Shown: positions 39,320-48,786 of the stretch, in pieces
Layout: the number at the start of each line of letters is the position of its first letter
How positions within the stretch are numbered: the stretch's first letter is position 1
Source: TH-plancto1 sp031431195
Lineage (GTDB): Bacteria > Planctomycetota > Planctomycetia > Planctomycetales > Planctomycetaceae
Assembly (NCBI GenBank): GCA_031431195.1
Contig: JANPCU010000008.1
Coordinates: 6,835-70,834, forward strand
Direction: 5' to 3'
Length of the DNA: 64,000 nt
Notes under the pieces: generated by a model
The model's database searches: none
Told to the model about the DNA's origin: nothing
What the model saw: the letters and a program-made list of their open reading frames with translations, nothing else
Position numbers and translations under genes: made by a program

Positions 39320-41977
39320 ATGCGTATGGCCGCTCTCGTCGTCGTTCTTGGAATGGGCGCTAGCCCGACTCTCCAAGCTCAGGAAGTGGCCCGCTGGTCA
39401 TTTGAGAAGACGTATGCCGCTCAGACGGATGTACCGGGAGCCACAGTCAAATCTCAACGGGTGCCGGGGGCAATGCCTGCCTTCAGTGAGAACTTGCCCG
39501 GAGCATTCATCTACGACCCACTGACTCGCAAAAGTCGTCCAAACACCGCCAGTGCGGTGTTTACCGGCGACGAATCGAAGAGCGATGCCGTGCAAGCGGT
39601 GACCAATTTCCAGGCCCTGAAGCTGGCGGGGGAGAGCCTCACGATCGAAGGCTTCCTCCAGCCCGCCCCCGAAGCGGGGGTCAACGCGTGGCTGTTCGGG
39701 AAAGCCCGAGCCTCGAAGGAGGGCTCTGAACTGGCGCTGCAATGGCACCGGATCAACAACGCCAATGCGACCTTTCACGGGGGCGAGGTCGCCAGCCCTC
39801 GCACGGACTCGCAGCGATTTGCGGTCGGCCATTACTCGTCGACCACACGGCTCTGCGGGGACGGCAACGCCCGCTGGCGGCATATGGCGTTTGTCTATGA
39901 TGCCCAGGCGAAGACGGCGACTTGCTGGCTCGATTATCACCTGTCTCGCACCGTAACCATCGACACCCCACTGGAGTGGGACAACGGGCCGTTCCTGATC
40001 GGTGGCCGGGCCGATCACTGGGGCATGAGTGGCCTCATCGACGAGGTTCGCATCGTGCGTGGAGCCCAAGGGCCAGCGACCTTCCTGCGGGCCAGGGCCG
40101 ATTCCATCGAGGGCGTCTCATTCGCCTCGAATCAGACCATCGCCCCGCGCGATGCCGGATGCCTCGATGTCAAAGAACACTTCGGAGCCGTGGGCGATGG
40201 CCAGACCGACGACACAGCGGCCTTCAACACGGCGTTCGACCAACTGACCAGCCGGGTGCCGCTCGCCTACAACACGCTACTCATTCCCCCGGGGGAGTAC
40301 CTCGTCAGTGGGATGCTGTACTGCTCTCGGTTTATCGACGTGAAGGGAGCCGGGCCGGACAAGACCGTCATCAAGCTGAAGGATGGCACATTCACCGACC
40401 CGACCCAGCCCCAGCCCGTCCTCCGCATGAGCAGCACCCAAGGTGCCCCCGGTTCCCACGACTGGGTCAACGGCAGCAGCATCTCCATCTACCTCGAAGG
40501 AGTGACGATCGACACGGGGAAGAACAACCCCGGAGCCAAGGCGTTGGAGTATCACTCGAACAACCTCGGTCGGCTGGAGAACGTCGTGTTGCGTAGCGGC
40601 GACGGCGCGGGCGTGATGGGCCTCGACCTGACCCATCATGATGTCGGCCCAGCCCTGGTGAAGCATGTCACTATTGATGGCTTCGATGTCGGCTCGCAGA
40701 TTCACTACCAAGATTACTCGATGACTTTCGAACACCTGACCCTGCGCAATCAGCGCGTGATCGGAATTCGGAACAAGGGAAACATCCTCGCCATTCGCCA
40801 GCTGCGGTCGCAGAACAAAGTGACTGCTGTGGTAGGCGAGGGGCCGAACTCGATGATCACTCTGCTCGACTCCGAACTGACCGGCGGCAGTGCGGAGCAG
40901 CCCGCGATCCAGAGCGATGGCGGGTTGTACTGCCTGCGCGTGAAGACGGCGGGATACCAGTCCGCGATCCAAAAGAGAGTTCTTGTTGGGCAGAAGCCCG
41001 TTGAATGGAAGGACCAGACGATCGCTGGACCGGACATTGCGGAGTTCATCGGCGACAAGCAGGTCACCGGGTATGGATCACCGCAAGGGGCCCTCAAACT
41101 GGCCATCGAAGAGACGCCCGAGCCACCCGTGCCGCCAGTCAGCGAATGGGTGAGCCTCGCCCGCTTTCGCGACCAGTGCGTCGGCGATGACTGGGGCCCG
41201 GCACTGCAAGCCGCCATCGACAGTGGGGCCAAAGTGATCTACCTGCCCCGGAACGAGATCGGCCGCTTCTCCACCCCCGTGCGCGTGCATGGCCCACTCG
41301 AACGACTGGTGGGGTATGGCGAAGAACTCCACTGGAATGAGAGTGTCTGGAAGGGGGATCGCGAACTCGATCAGACCGACCCCGCTGGAGCCCCGCCGCC
41401 CCTGCTAATCTTCGATGAACCTGACGCCAGCCGAGTCGTAGTCCTCGACCGCCTGGGGATGGTCCATTTGCAGCACGCCTCTCCGGCCACGCTGGTCCTC
41501 CGCAGCAGTACGCCGCACCGCTACACGACTGGCCTTGCGGGCGGCAAGCTGTTCGGCGAGGACATCGCGGGAGCCGACTGGCATTTTGATCATCCGCAGT
41601 CGGTCTGGGTCCGGCAATGGAATCCCGAGAGTCACGCCTCTGGCCCTTGTATTCACTCCCGAGGGGCCACCCTCTGGTCGCTGGGCTTCAAGACCGAGTA
41701 CGAAAGCCAGAAACTCCTCGCCGAAGAGCACGCCCAGACCGAAATCCTGGGAGCCTTCATCTACCCGATCGGCAAGATCCCGCCCGATCGCCCAATCTTC
41801 GAGAATCGCAACAGCCGTCTGTCACTGGTCTACGGAGCCAGCATCTACCATGCGAATCACCAGGTCCATATCCGCGACACGCAGGGGAACACCGTTAAGG
41901 AATTCGGGGCTGAGTCGATCAAATGGGCCGGATCGCGAGCCCGGATGGACTTGTATACGTCAGAGGGATTCAAATGA
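39320..41977 (+). CDS. Exported LamG-like / double pectate-lyase-superfamily beta-helix protein
   Basis: 885 residues from ATG 39320, which opens a signal peptide (MRMAALVVVLGMGASPTLQA); the upstream start at 39188 is rejected. Residues about 25-245 look like a concanavalin/LamG domain (SLTIEGFLQP, RWRHMAFVYDAQAKTATCWL, GMSGLIDEVRIVRG). Then the pectate-lyase superfamily opening DVKEHFGAVGDGQTDDTAAF leads a right-handed beta-helix, and a second, weaker copy starts near WGPALQAAIDSGAKVIYLPR. The enzyme may cut or bind an acidic polysaccharide; catalytic residues cannot be assigned. It is the first of several exported carbohydrate-related genes (to 48 kb) on one strand, though gaps of 270 bp or more argue against one operon. 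Confidence 0.85.
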   Translation: MRMAALVVVLGMGASPTLQAQEVARWSFEKTYAAQTDVPGATVKSQRVPGAMPAFSENLPGAFIYDPLTRKSRPNTASAVFTGDESKSDAVQAVTNFQALKLAGESLTIEGFLQPAPEAGVNAWLFGKARASKEGSELALQWHRINNANATFHGGEVASPRTDSQRFAVGHYSSTTRLCGDGNARWRHMAFVYDAQAKTATCWLDYHLSRTVTIDTPLEWDNGPFLIGGRADHWGMSGLIDEVRIVRGAQGPATFLRARADSIEGVSFASNQTIAPRDAGCLDVKEHFGAVGDGQTDDTAAFNTAFDQLTSRVPLAYNTLLIPPGEYLVSGMLYCSRFIDVKGAGPDKTVIKLKDGTFTDPTQPQPVLRMSSTQGAPGSHDWVNGSSISIYLEGVTIDTGKNNPGAKALEYHSNNLGRLENVVLRSGDGAGVMGLDLTHHDVGPALVKHVTIDGFDVGSQIHYQDYSMTFEHLTLRNQRVIGIRNKGNILAIRQLRSQNKVTAVVGEGPNSMITLLDSELTGGSAEQPAIQSDGGLYCLRVKTAGYQSAIQKRVLVGQKPVEWKDQTIAGPDIAEFIGDKQVTGYGSPQGALKLAIEETPEPPVPPVSEWVSLARFRDQCVGDDWGPALQAAIDSGAKVIYLPRNEIGRFSTPVRVHGPLERLVGYGEELHWNESVWKGDRELDQTDPAGAPPPLLIFDEPDASRVVVLDRLGMVHLQHASPATLVLRSSTPHRYTTGLAGGKLFGEDIAGADWHFDHPQSVWVRQWNPESHASGPCIHSRGATLWSLGFKTEYESQKLLAEEHAQTEILGAFIYPIGKIPPDRPIFENRNSRLSLVYGASIYHANHQVHIRDTQGNTVKEFGAESIKWAGSRARMDLYTSEGFK

Positions 41978-42268
41978 CTTTGGTGGCAAGTTTTCCGGAG
42001 CGTCCTCTCTGGCTTCTTGAGCGGATTCAGTCTTCAGTTCACACAAACAGGCATTTCTGTGCCACTGAGCTGTGGGGCAGGCATTCCTGCCTGCCCACCA
42101 ACTCTCAATCGACTCTCGCCCCATCGTCACCGGACGAAACGCCAGGCCGGACGGCAGACACAAATCCATCGACACTCGGGTCCGCTTGCGACTCGCGATG
42201 AACGAGGATACAAGATTTACTGTGCCCTGTTGGTCGATCACCTGGAGTTCATCAAAGCTGGGGAAGTC

Positions 42269-43567
42269 ATGAGTCTCAAACACAAACCTTCGCGGCGGCA
42301 GTTTCTGGGTACGGCGGTGGCTGCGGCAGCGGCCCCGTGGATCATTCCGTCGCATGTACTGGGCCTGAATGGAGCAGTGGCTCCGAGCGAGAAGATCACG
42401 CTGGGAGTGATTGGGATCGGGCCGCGTTGCACTTACGACCTGACCGCGATGTTGAAGCTACCCGATGTGCAGTGTGTGGCGATTGCCGATGTGCAGGCGA
42501 CTCGCCGCGAGGCGGGGAAGAAGCTCGTTGATACGCACTACGGAAACGAAGACCTGAAACTCTATCGCGACTTCCGCGAGATCCTCGACCGCCAGGACAT
42601 CGACGCCGTCCTTGTCGCCACCGGTGATCGCTGGCACGCTGCCGCCTCGATGCTGGCGGCGGAAGCCGGGAAAGATGTCTACAGCGAGAAGCCGTGCGGG
42701 CTGACCATTGAGCTCTGCCAACAACTCGCCGAGACGATGAAGAACACGGGCCGCATCTTTCAGGCAGGCACCCAGCGCCGCAGCGTCCCGAACTTCCAGC
42801 AGGCCGTGAAGCTCGCCCAAACCGGGAAGCTCGGCCAGCTGCAAACGCTGTATGCCTCGGTCTACATCCCGACCCTCGACAACAACTGGCTCCCCGGCGA
42901 GCCGACGCCGCCGAAGGAGGTCGTCGACTGGAACATGTGGCTGGGGCCCGCCCCGTGGCGTCCGTACAACAGCCAGTACGTGGCGGGAAAGTGGCGCGGG
43001 TACTACGACTTCGACTCGGGGGCGCGGCTGCTCGACTGGGGAGCCCATACGGTCGACCTGTGCCAGTGGGCCAACGACTCGGACACCTCAGCTCCGATCT
43101 CGTACGAGCCGTACGAGACGGGGATTAATTGTATGTACCAGAACGGCGTGAAGCTGGTGCTCGACTTCCTGCCGATGCCGTTTGGGGATCGCGGGCCGAA
43201 CTGGAACACCAAGCTCGGCACCTGCCCCGTGCGGTTCGTGGGGAGTGAGGGGACCATTGAGACGGGCGATAGCGGTGGCACCGATGTCTCGACCGAGGCC
43301 TTGAAGAAGGAACTCGAAGACTCGGCGGGCAAGGTCGTCGGGCTCGATGTCGGTGCCCACGCCCGCAACTTCTTCGACAGCATCAAGTCGCGGAAACCGA
43401 CCGTGGCCAACGCCGAAGTCATGCGGAACTCGCATGTCGCCTGCCACGCAGCGGCTATGGCCTGGATGCTAAAACGCAAGCTGAACTTCGATCCGGTGAA
43501 GCAAGAGTTCGTCAACGATGAGGAGGCCAACGGCCTGCGGTCACGCTCCGCGCGGGCCTGGAGCTAA
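42269..43567 (+). CDS. Tat-exported Gfo/Idh/MocA family oxidoreductase
   Basis: 432 residues from ATG 42269, preceded by GGGGAAG; the frame from 42017 is not coding-like. The N-terminus SRRQFLGTAVAAAAAPWIIP is a Tat signal. The NAD(P)-binding fold follows (ITLGVIGIGPRCTYDL, VAIADVQ), with the family motif EKPCGLTIELC in the position of EKP, QAGTQRRS, and the C-terminal substrate domain (WLGPAPWRPYN, GARLLDWGAHTVDLCQWA). Exported members probably act on sugars in the periplasm with tightly held cofactor. Substrate unknown. The upstream gap has a GGGGCAGGCATTCCTGCC motif near 42074. Confidence 0.93.
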   Translation: MSLKHKPSRRQFLGTAVAAAAAPWIIPSHVLGLNGAVAPSEKITLGVIGIGPRCTYDLTAMLKLPDVQCVAIADVQATRREAGKKLVDTHYGNEDLKLYRDFREILDRQDIDAVLVATGDRWHAAASMLAAEAGKDVYSEKPCGLTIELCQQLAETMKNTGRIFQAGTQRRSVPNFQQAVKLAQTGKLGQLQTLYASVYIPTLDNNWLPGEPTPPKEVVDWNMWLGPAPWRPYNSQYVAGKWRGYYDFDSGARLLDWGAHTVDLCQWANDSDTSAPISYEPYETGINCMYQNGVKLVLDFLPMPFGDRGPNWNTKLGTCPVRFVGSEGTIETGDSGGTDVSTEALKKELEDSAGKVVGLDVGAHARNFFDSIKSRKPTVANAEVMRNSHVACHAAAMAWMLKRKLNFDPVKQEFVNDEEANGLRSRSARAWS

Positions 43568-43915
43568 TCTCGCTTCCGAGCCGGAAGCGTCAGCGCCCGG
43601 AGAGTCCGGCGTTCTTGCGCAGAGCGAACGCGGTGGGGTGGCCCAGACGTGGCTTTGAACGTCTGGGTGACGTAGGAACAAGAGGGTTTGCGATCCGAGC
43701 TGTTCCTGCATCTCCTGTTGTTGCTCTGCAACCCAGACATCCCAAGCGATGTCTGGGCCACTCCGCCACCCCGCTCGGTAGTAATTCCTGAAGTGGCCTA
43801 CGCTTTCGTGTTTTCATCCCACTCAGCCGGAAACTCAAACTTCAGTCGACAACCCTGATTGGACGATCTAAACTCACATATCACGTGATTGATGCGTCTT
43901 GGCTTCGAGGTGACG
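43568..43915. other. Gap with inverted repeat
   Basis: 348 bp without a gene; most of it is the inverted repeat described at 43631-43772. Nothing else stands out. Confidence 0.5.
43631..43772. repeat. Inverted repeat, about 142 bp
   Basis: The left arm GTGGCCCAGACGTGGCTTTG continues to AACGTCTGGGT; the right arm ACCCAGACATCCCAAGCGAT continues to GTCTGGGCCAC. Outer GGTGGGGT and CCACCCCG extend the match. The spacer is about 65 bp and non-coding. Confidence 0.85.
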
Positions 43916-45259
43916 ATGCTTTCTCTGTCTGGCAACCGAATTCAGCTGTGTGATGGGATCACCCGTCGGCAGGCGCTGCAGATTGGTGCCCTGGGAATGG
44001 GCGGGCTGTCGCTGCGGAACCTGATGGGGGCGGAGCAGGCCGCTGGCATTCGCAGCTCGCAGAAGTCGATCATTATGATCTACATGTGCGGGGCTCCCGC
44101 GCATCAGGACATGTACGATTTGAAGCCCGAGGCCCCGTCGGAGATTCGCGGGGAGTACCGGCCGATCCCGACCAATGTGAGCGGCATCGAGATTTGCGAG
44201 CATATGCCGCGTCTGGCCCGGATCATGGACAAGTGCATCCCGGTGCGGTCGATGTACGGCTCGCCCAGTGGGGACCATGACTCGTTCATCTGCTATACGG
44301 GGCATTCGGTCCGGAATCAGCCGACGGGCGGCTGGCCCGCCATTGGGCCCGTGCTCTCGAAGCTGGCCGGGTCGAAGGCACCGGGGGTTCCGCCGTTCTT
44401 TGGCCTGTCTCCGAATACCGGGCACCCGCCGTATGGCTCGCCGGGTCATCCGGGATTTCTCGGAGTTTCTCACTCGGCGTTTCGTCCGAGCGGACCAGCG
44501 CGGGAGGATATGGTCCTGCCCCCCGGTGTGGTGCTGGATCGAGTCGGCTCGCGCCAAGCGTTACTGCAGAACCTCGACCGCTTCCGCCGGGAGAGTGACA
44601 CGCGTGGATCGATGACCGGGCTGGACGACCTTAACCGGGCCGCTCTGGATATTCTGACCTCGAGCAAGCTGGCCGAGGCACTCGATGTCTCGAAGGAACC
44701 CGCTCATGTTCGAGAGCGATATGGCCAGGGAGACGCGAACAACTTTGGCGACGGAGCCCCGAGAAACCTGGAACATTTCCTGACTGCACGGCGTCTGGTC
44801 GAGGCGGGAGCCCGAGTGGTGACGCTCAACTTCGGGCGCTGGGACTTCCACAGCGATTGCTTTAACGGCATGAAGAACACGCATCTCCCGCAGTTCGATC
44901 AGGGGCTGTCGGCTCTGATCGAGGATCTGCACGAGCGTGGCCTCGACAAACAGGTGGCCGTCGTGGCGTGGGGCGAGTTCGGTCGCACCCCCAAGATTAA
45001 CGGCGACGCCGGACGTGACCACTGGCCACAAGTCGGCGGAGCCTTGATCGCGGGCGGCGGATTTAAGTCGGGCCAGGTAATCGGCTCGACCGATCGCCTG
45101 GGAGCTGAGATTGCCAGCCGACCCGTCCACTTCGGCGAGGTCTTCGCCACCCTTTACCAGTGGCTGGGGCTGGACACCGAAACCTCCTACCTGAGCGACC
45201 TGGCCGGACGACCACAGAAGCTGGTCGAAGGCCACCCCGCGTTGCCGGAACTGGTGTAG
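43916..45259 (+). CDS. DUF1501 protein
   Basis: 447 residues from ATG 43916, which follows GAGG at 5 nt; an in-frame ATG at 43889 is an alternative. The N-terminus ITRRQALQIGALGMGGLSLR is Tat-like. The DUF1501 pattern is plain: IIMIYMCGAPAHQDMYDLKP, EIRGEYRPIPT, HMPRLARIMDKC, SGDHDSFICYTG, RRLVEAGARVVTLNFG, DQGLSALIEDLHERGLDK and WGEFGRTPKINGDAGRDHWP. The family is related to the alkaline-phosphatase/sulfatase fold and is usually found beside DUF1549/DUF1553 genes; here it stands without one. Function unproven. Confidence 0.93.
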   Translation: MLSLSGNRIQLCDGITRRQALQIGALGMGGLSLRNLMGAEQAAGIRSSQKSIIMIYMCGAPAHQDMYDLKPEAPSEIRGEYRPIPTNVSGIEICEHMPRLARIMDKCIPVRSMYGSPSGDHDSFICYTGHSVRNQPTGGWPAIGPVLSKLAGSKAPGVPPFFGLSPNTGHPPYGSPGHPGFLGVSHSAFRPSGPAREDMVLPPGVVLDRVGSRQALLQNLDRFRRESDTRGSMTGLDDLNRAALDILTSSKLAEALDVSKEPAHVRERYGQGDANNFGDGAPRNLEHFLTARRLVEAGARVVTLNFGRWDFHSDCFNGMKNTHLPQFDQGLSALIEDLHERGLDKQVAVVAWGEFGRTPKINGDAGRDHWPQVGGALIAGGGFKSGQVIGSTDRLGAEIASRPVHFGEVFATLYQWLGLDTETSYLSDLAGRPQKLVEGHPALPELV

Positions 45260-45571
45260 TTCAGGGCCAGGCCATGGGACATACCTTGTGGGTCGTCAAG
45301 ACTGGACAGGTCGGTCAGGTCTCACCGGATCGCTCAGGCTCAGCTCCCCTGACCTTGCCTTAACAATATGCCTGACTGACAAGCAGCAGGTCAGAATGCG
45401 ATGTGACACTGGGGCAGTCCTGTCCGCTGAGGCAGCCACTCTCACATTTTTGAGTGGCCAGGCGACAGAGCGAATCCTGGCCGAGGAGCATGCCAGACAC
45501 CTGGCGAGCCTCGTGTCGATGAAACCCAATTTCTGTGTCACAGCATCCGTCATCTCTCCGAGTCTTATCCC
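45260..45571. other. Gap before sugar isomerase gene
   Basis: 312 bp. It contains a CACTCTCACATTTTTGAGTGG-like short hairpin near 45437 and GGTCAGGTCTCACCGG motifs, but no supported gene, promoter or known repeat. Confidence 0.4.
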
Positions 45572-46492
45572 ATGCACCGACGAACCTTCCTGCAGGCCAC
45601 GAGCGCGGCGAGCCTGGTAATGGCTTCGTCATCTCTCTACGCGGCGCGGGCAAAAGCACCGCACATCGCCACGAACACCTACCCGTGGGGGACGTTCGCG
45701 AAACGCAATGGGAAGACCTTCGTGCTGCATACCGACGAGACGTTGTCCGCCATCGCCTCGACCGGGATCACGGGCTACGAGCCGATCATGACTCGACCAA
45801 CCGAGTTCGATGGATTGGCTGCGCGGCTCAAGGCCCACGGATTGGAAATGCGTTCGCTGTATGTGAACAGCAGCTTGCACGATGAAGCGGTCGCCGCAGC
45901 CAGCGTGGCCGAAGTGCTGGCCATCGCACGCCGCGCTGCCGAGATCGGTACGCGGATTATCGTCACCAATCCCTCGCCCATCCGCTGGGGCGGACCCGAG
46001 AACAAGAACGACACGCAGTTGGTCACGCAGGCGAAAGCTCTGGACCAGCTGGGGGCGGAGTTGCGATCACTCGGTCTGACGCTGGCGTATCACAACCACT
46101 ACGCCGAACTCCGCCAGGGCGCCCGTGAATTTCATCACATGCTGACCGCCACTGACCCAGCGAACGTGAAGCTCTGTCTTGACGCCCATTGGGTCTTCCG
46201 AGGCTGTGGCGATTCGCAGGTGGCGCTGTTCGACGCGGTCGAGCACTATGGCAGCCGGATCGTGGAACTGCACTTGCGGCAATCGAGCGACGGCGTGCTC
46301 AACGAAGTCTTCACCGCAGAAGGCGACCTCGACTATGCTCGGCTCGGCACTTGGCTTCAAGAACACCGCCTCAATCCGCACATCGTTCTGGAACAGTTTG
46401 TCGAGTCCGGCACGGCAAACACGCTCGATGCCGTGGCTGCTCACCGGCAGAGTGACGAGAACGTCCAACAAGTATTCAGCTGGGTGTCGTGA
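45572..46492 (+). CDS. Exported sugar phosphate isomerase/epimerase-like TIM barrel
   Basis: 306 residues. The N-terminus MHRRTFLQATSAASLVMASS is a Tat-type signal. The body is the xylose-isomerase-like TIM barrel (AP endonuclease 2 superfamily): the metal-ligand motifs include TLAYHNHYAELR and VKLCLDAHWVFRGCGD, then RIVELHLRQSSDG and a late Glu in IVLEQFVES. It probably isomerises or epimerises a sugar in the periplasm, or has a non-catalytic role there. It lies in the run of exported carbohydrate genes after the DUF1501 gene. The ribosome site is not obvious. Confidence 0.87.
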   Translation: MHRRTFLQATSAASLVMASSSLYAARAKAPHIATNTYPWGTFAKRNGKTFVLHTDETLSAIASTGITGYEPIMTRPTEFDGLAARLKAHGLEMRSLYVNSSLHDEAVAAASVAEVLAIARRAAEIGTRIIVTNPSPIRWGGPENKNDTQLVTQAKALDQLGAELRSLGLTLAYHNHYAELRQGAREFHHMLTATDPANVKLCLDAHWVFRGCGDSQVALFDAVEHYGSRIVELHLRQSSDGVLNEVFTAEGDLDYARLGTWLQEHRLNPHIVLEQFVESGTANTLDAVAAHRQSDENVQQVFSWVS

Positions 46493-46578
46493 AAACCGCG
46501 TGGTGGCATCGGTTGGCCGCTGTGGGCCGACCGGTGTGCTAGCGGCACAAGGGGTTTATCCAGAGAGAAGACGATACA

Positions 46579-46624
46579 AGAACCTCTTGTGGCCAAGCCA
46601 CCCCGGTAGATTCCAAAGCGAATC
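46579..46624. repeat. Inverted copy of the 5811-5856 repeat
   Basis: Its reverse complement begins GATTCGCTTTGGAATCTACC and matches 5811-5856 with only two or three differences over 46 bp. It lies 12 bp from MITE-like copy B. Confidence 0.9.
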
Positions 46625-46636
46625 CACCGGGGCGAG

Positions 46637-47041
46637 AGTGCGAGACGCACTAGGCCTTGCCGGCGCTGGCACACGGAACTCCGCCCAGCCTCCGCGTCCG
46701 GGGGAGTGTGAAACGCAGAGGACGCGGAGAGCGCCGAGGAAGAACAGAGCAGAATAGAGCCGAGCAGAGACGTGCAGTCGACCGGGAGGCAGCCTCACTC
46801 ATCCCCCAGAAATTCTCCGCGTCCTCCGCGCCCTCTGCGTTTTCCCTCTTTTCCTTCGCCTGTCAAAAAACGACTGCCCCTGCCCAGGAAACACGTCCGT
46901 CGCCGTGATGACGCTGGTCCCGCACCAGGCTGCTATGGATCAGGCGCGTCCCCGACCTTCATGGCCCGCGCCGAGAAGCACTCGATCAGGAGGAGTCCGC
47001 CGAGCAATCCTCGGGAACAAGCACCAAGTGCGTCTCGCACT
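46637..47041 (-). mobile_element. MITE-like element, copy B (405 bp, palindromic ends)
   Basis: Both ends are the same 15-bp quasi-palindrome, AGTGCGAGACGCACT on the left and AGTGCGTCTCGCACT on the right. In reverse complement it matches 28840-29231 end to end with indels. No clear flanking duplication was seen. It lies 144 bp upstream of the DUF1080 start. Confidence 0.85.
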
Positions 47042-47184
47042 CGGGACCGATACGAGATACCCATTCCGGCCTGATACTTGCGAGTTCGGAGCCCGTGTCG
47101 TATGAAGTCTCTGGCATGCGTCCGGAGAGGTCTCCCTGCGAGAGCGGTTCCGTGGACGCCACTCACCCGATTGAGGACTCCCCC

Positions 47185-48078
47185 ATGATTCGTGTCTGGA
47201 TTTGTCTGGCAGCTGGCGTCTGCTTGTCGACCTGTGGTTATGCCGCCGAGCGAGTGGCTTACGAGACAGTCGAGGCTGCGTCGAAAGACCCGGACTTCAA
47301 AGTGCAGGGTGAATACGCTGCCGAAGGCACCGGCGTGCAGGTGATCGCTTTGGGCGAAGGAAAATTCCGTGCCGTCCTGTACACCGGTGGCCTGCCGGGA
47401 GCGGGTTGGGATCTTAAGACAAGGGTGACATCCGAGGGCGATGCCGCCAACGTGGCCGGGATCACCAAGAATCTCAAGAGAGTCGAACGCCAGAGTCCGA
47501 CTCTCGGAGCCAAGCCACCGGAAGGGGCGATCGTCCTGTTCGATGGGACCGAAGAGAGCCTGAAGGCCCACTGGAAGCCGGGCGCGAAGAAGAACGACGC
47601 CGGCCTGTTGATGGAAGGCTGCACGACGACGGATGAGATGCAGGACTTCATAATCCACTTCGAGTTCTGCCTGCCGTACATGCCGAACTCGCGCGGTCAG
47701 CAGCGGGCCAATAGCGGCTTTTACTTGCAAGGCCGCTACGAGTGCCAGATCCTCGATTCGTTCGGTCTGGATGGCCTCGACAACGAGTGCGGCGGGGTCT
47801 ACACCGTCGTGCGACCGGACGTGAACATGTGCCTGCCCCCACTCGTTTGGCAGACATATGACGTCGACTTCACAGCTGCCAAGTTCGACGGTGACAAGAA
47901 GACCGCGAATGCCAAGATGCTGTTCAAGCACAATGACGTGGTGATCCATGATCGCGAGTTGGTGAAGATGACACCGGGTGGGACTCTCAACACCGAGTCA
48001 GCTGTGCCGGGGCCGCTGCATCTGCAGAACCACGGCGACCCGGTGCGTTACCGGAATATCTGGATTGTGAAGAAGTAA
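47185..48078 (+). CDS. Exported DUF1080 (3-keto-disaccharide hydrolase type) protein
   Basis: 297 residues from ATG 47185, with GAGGA 7 nt upstream and a signal peptide (MIRVWICLAAGVCLSTCGYA); the frame from 47095 is not needed. The DUF1080 domain (concanavalin-like) is clear: IVLFDGTEESLKAHWKPG, DFIIHFEFCLPYMPNSRGQQ, RANSGFYLQGRYECQILDSF and PLHLQNHGDPVRYRNIWI. The family includes enzymes acting on 3-keto-glycosides and many of unknown role. It is probably periplasmic and fits the surrounding exported carbohydrate set. Confidence 0.92.
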   Translation: MIRVWICLAAGVCLSTCGYAAERVAYETVEAASKDPDFKVQGEYAAEGTGVQVIALGEGKFRAVLYTGGLPGAGWDLKTRVTSEGDAANVAGITKNLKRVERQSPTLGAKPPEGAIVLFDGTEESLKAHWKPGAKKNDAGLLMEGCTTTDEMQDFIIHFEFCLPYMPNSRGQQRANSGFYLQGRYECQILDSFGLDGLDNECGGVYTVVRPDVNMCLPPLVWQTYDVDFTAAKFDGDKKTANAKMLFKHNDVVIHDRELVKMTPGGTLNTESAVPGPLHLQNHGDPVRYRNIWIVKK

Positions 48079-48150
48079 CAGTGGGATATGTGAGGGTAAC
48101 TGCGGACAGCAGTCAGTGAATAGAGCCATTGCTTGTCGAGAGGGCCTCTT

Positions 48151-48246
48151 GACCCCGAAGGGGTCTCGTCTCTTAGCCCTGGGTTGCTCGCCGCGAGCAA
48201 CCCAGGGTCATCATGATTCATCGTGATTCAACCCCAACGGGGTTGC
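48151..48246. repeat. Left inverted repeat of dead transposase unit
   Basis: Three palindromes in series: GACCCCGAAGGGGTC, then a perfect 31-bp palindrome at 48177-48207 centred on GCTCGCCGCGAGC, then CAACCCCAACGGGGTTG. The same three occur in mirror order at 48787-48886, and the family also occurs at 8341-8579 inside the cytochrome gene. Confidence 0.92.
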
Positions 48247-48309
48247 GTCGGCTCTCGTGAACAGGCGTGACCTGTGACTCTCTATTCGTCCAACGACGTG
48301 AATGCGTCC

Positions 48310-48765
48310 ATGTCTCAATCCTTCGCGGCGGTGCGGGTGCATCTGGTCTTCTCGACAAAGCACCGCCAACCCGCGTTCCAGGATCTCGCTCTGCGACATC
48401 AACTCCATGCCCATCTCGGCGAGGTTTGCAATCGCCTCGGGTGTCCCGTCATCCGAGTTGGCGGCGTCGAGGACCATGTGCATCTGCTTGCCTGTCTCGG
48501 CAGGACGATTACCTTGGCCGACTGGGTGAAAGAACTCTAACGAGTTTCTAATACCTGGGTTCGTGAGCATCTTCCCACTCAGCGACAGTTTGAGTGGCAA
48601 TCCGGTGATGGGGCATTCAGCGTAAGCCAGTCACAGGTCATCGCTGTGATTCAGCACATCGAGTCCCAGGTCGAACGTCACCGGCAGGTCTCTTTTTAAG
48701 ACGGATTCCGGGGCTTGCTGAGGCGGCACGAGTTGAGCTGGGACGAACGCTATGTGTGGGATTGA
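48310..48765 (+). pseudogene. IS200/REP-associated Y1 transposase, inactivated by two stops
   Basis: The reading frame starts ATG 48310 and carries MSQSFAAVRVHLVFSTKHRQ, CPVIRVGGVED and an intact HUH motif DHVHLL (His56, His58), all typical of TnpA/RAYT Y1 transposases. A stop (TAA, 48538-48540) follows residue 76, and a second (TAA, 48697-48699) follows in the same frame. Between and after them the family sequence continues in frame: RVSNTWVREH, FEWQSGDGAFSVSQSQVIAV and RGLLRRHELSWDERYVWD up to the natural stop at 48763-48765. The expected full length is 151 residues. Both lesions are single-base stops with no frameshift, so decay is recent. It is centred between mirrored repeats. Confidence 0.9.
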
Positions 48766-48786
48766 AGGCGGTCGTGACCGTTCACC

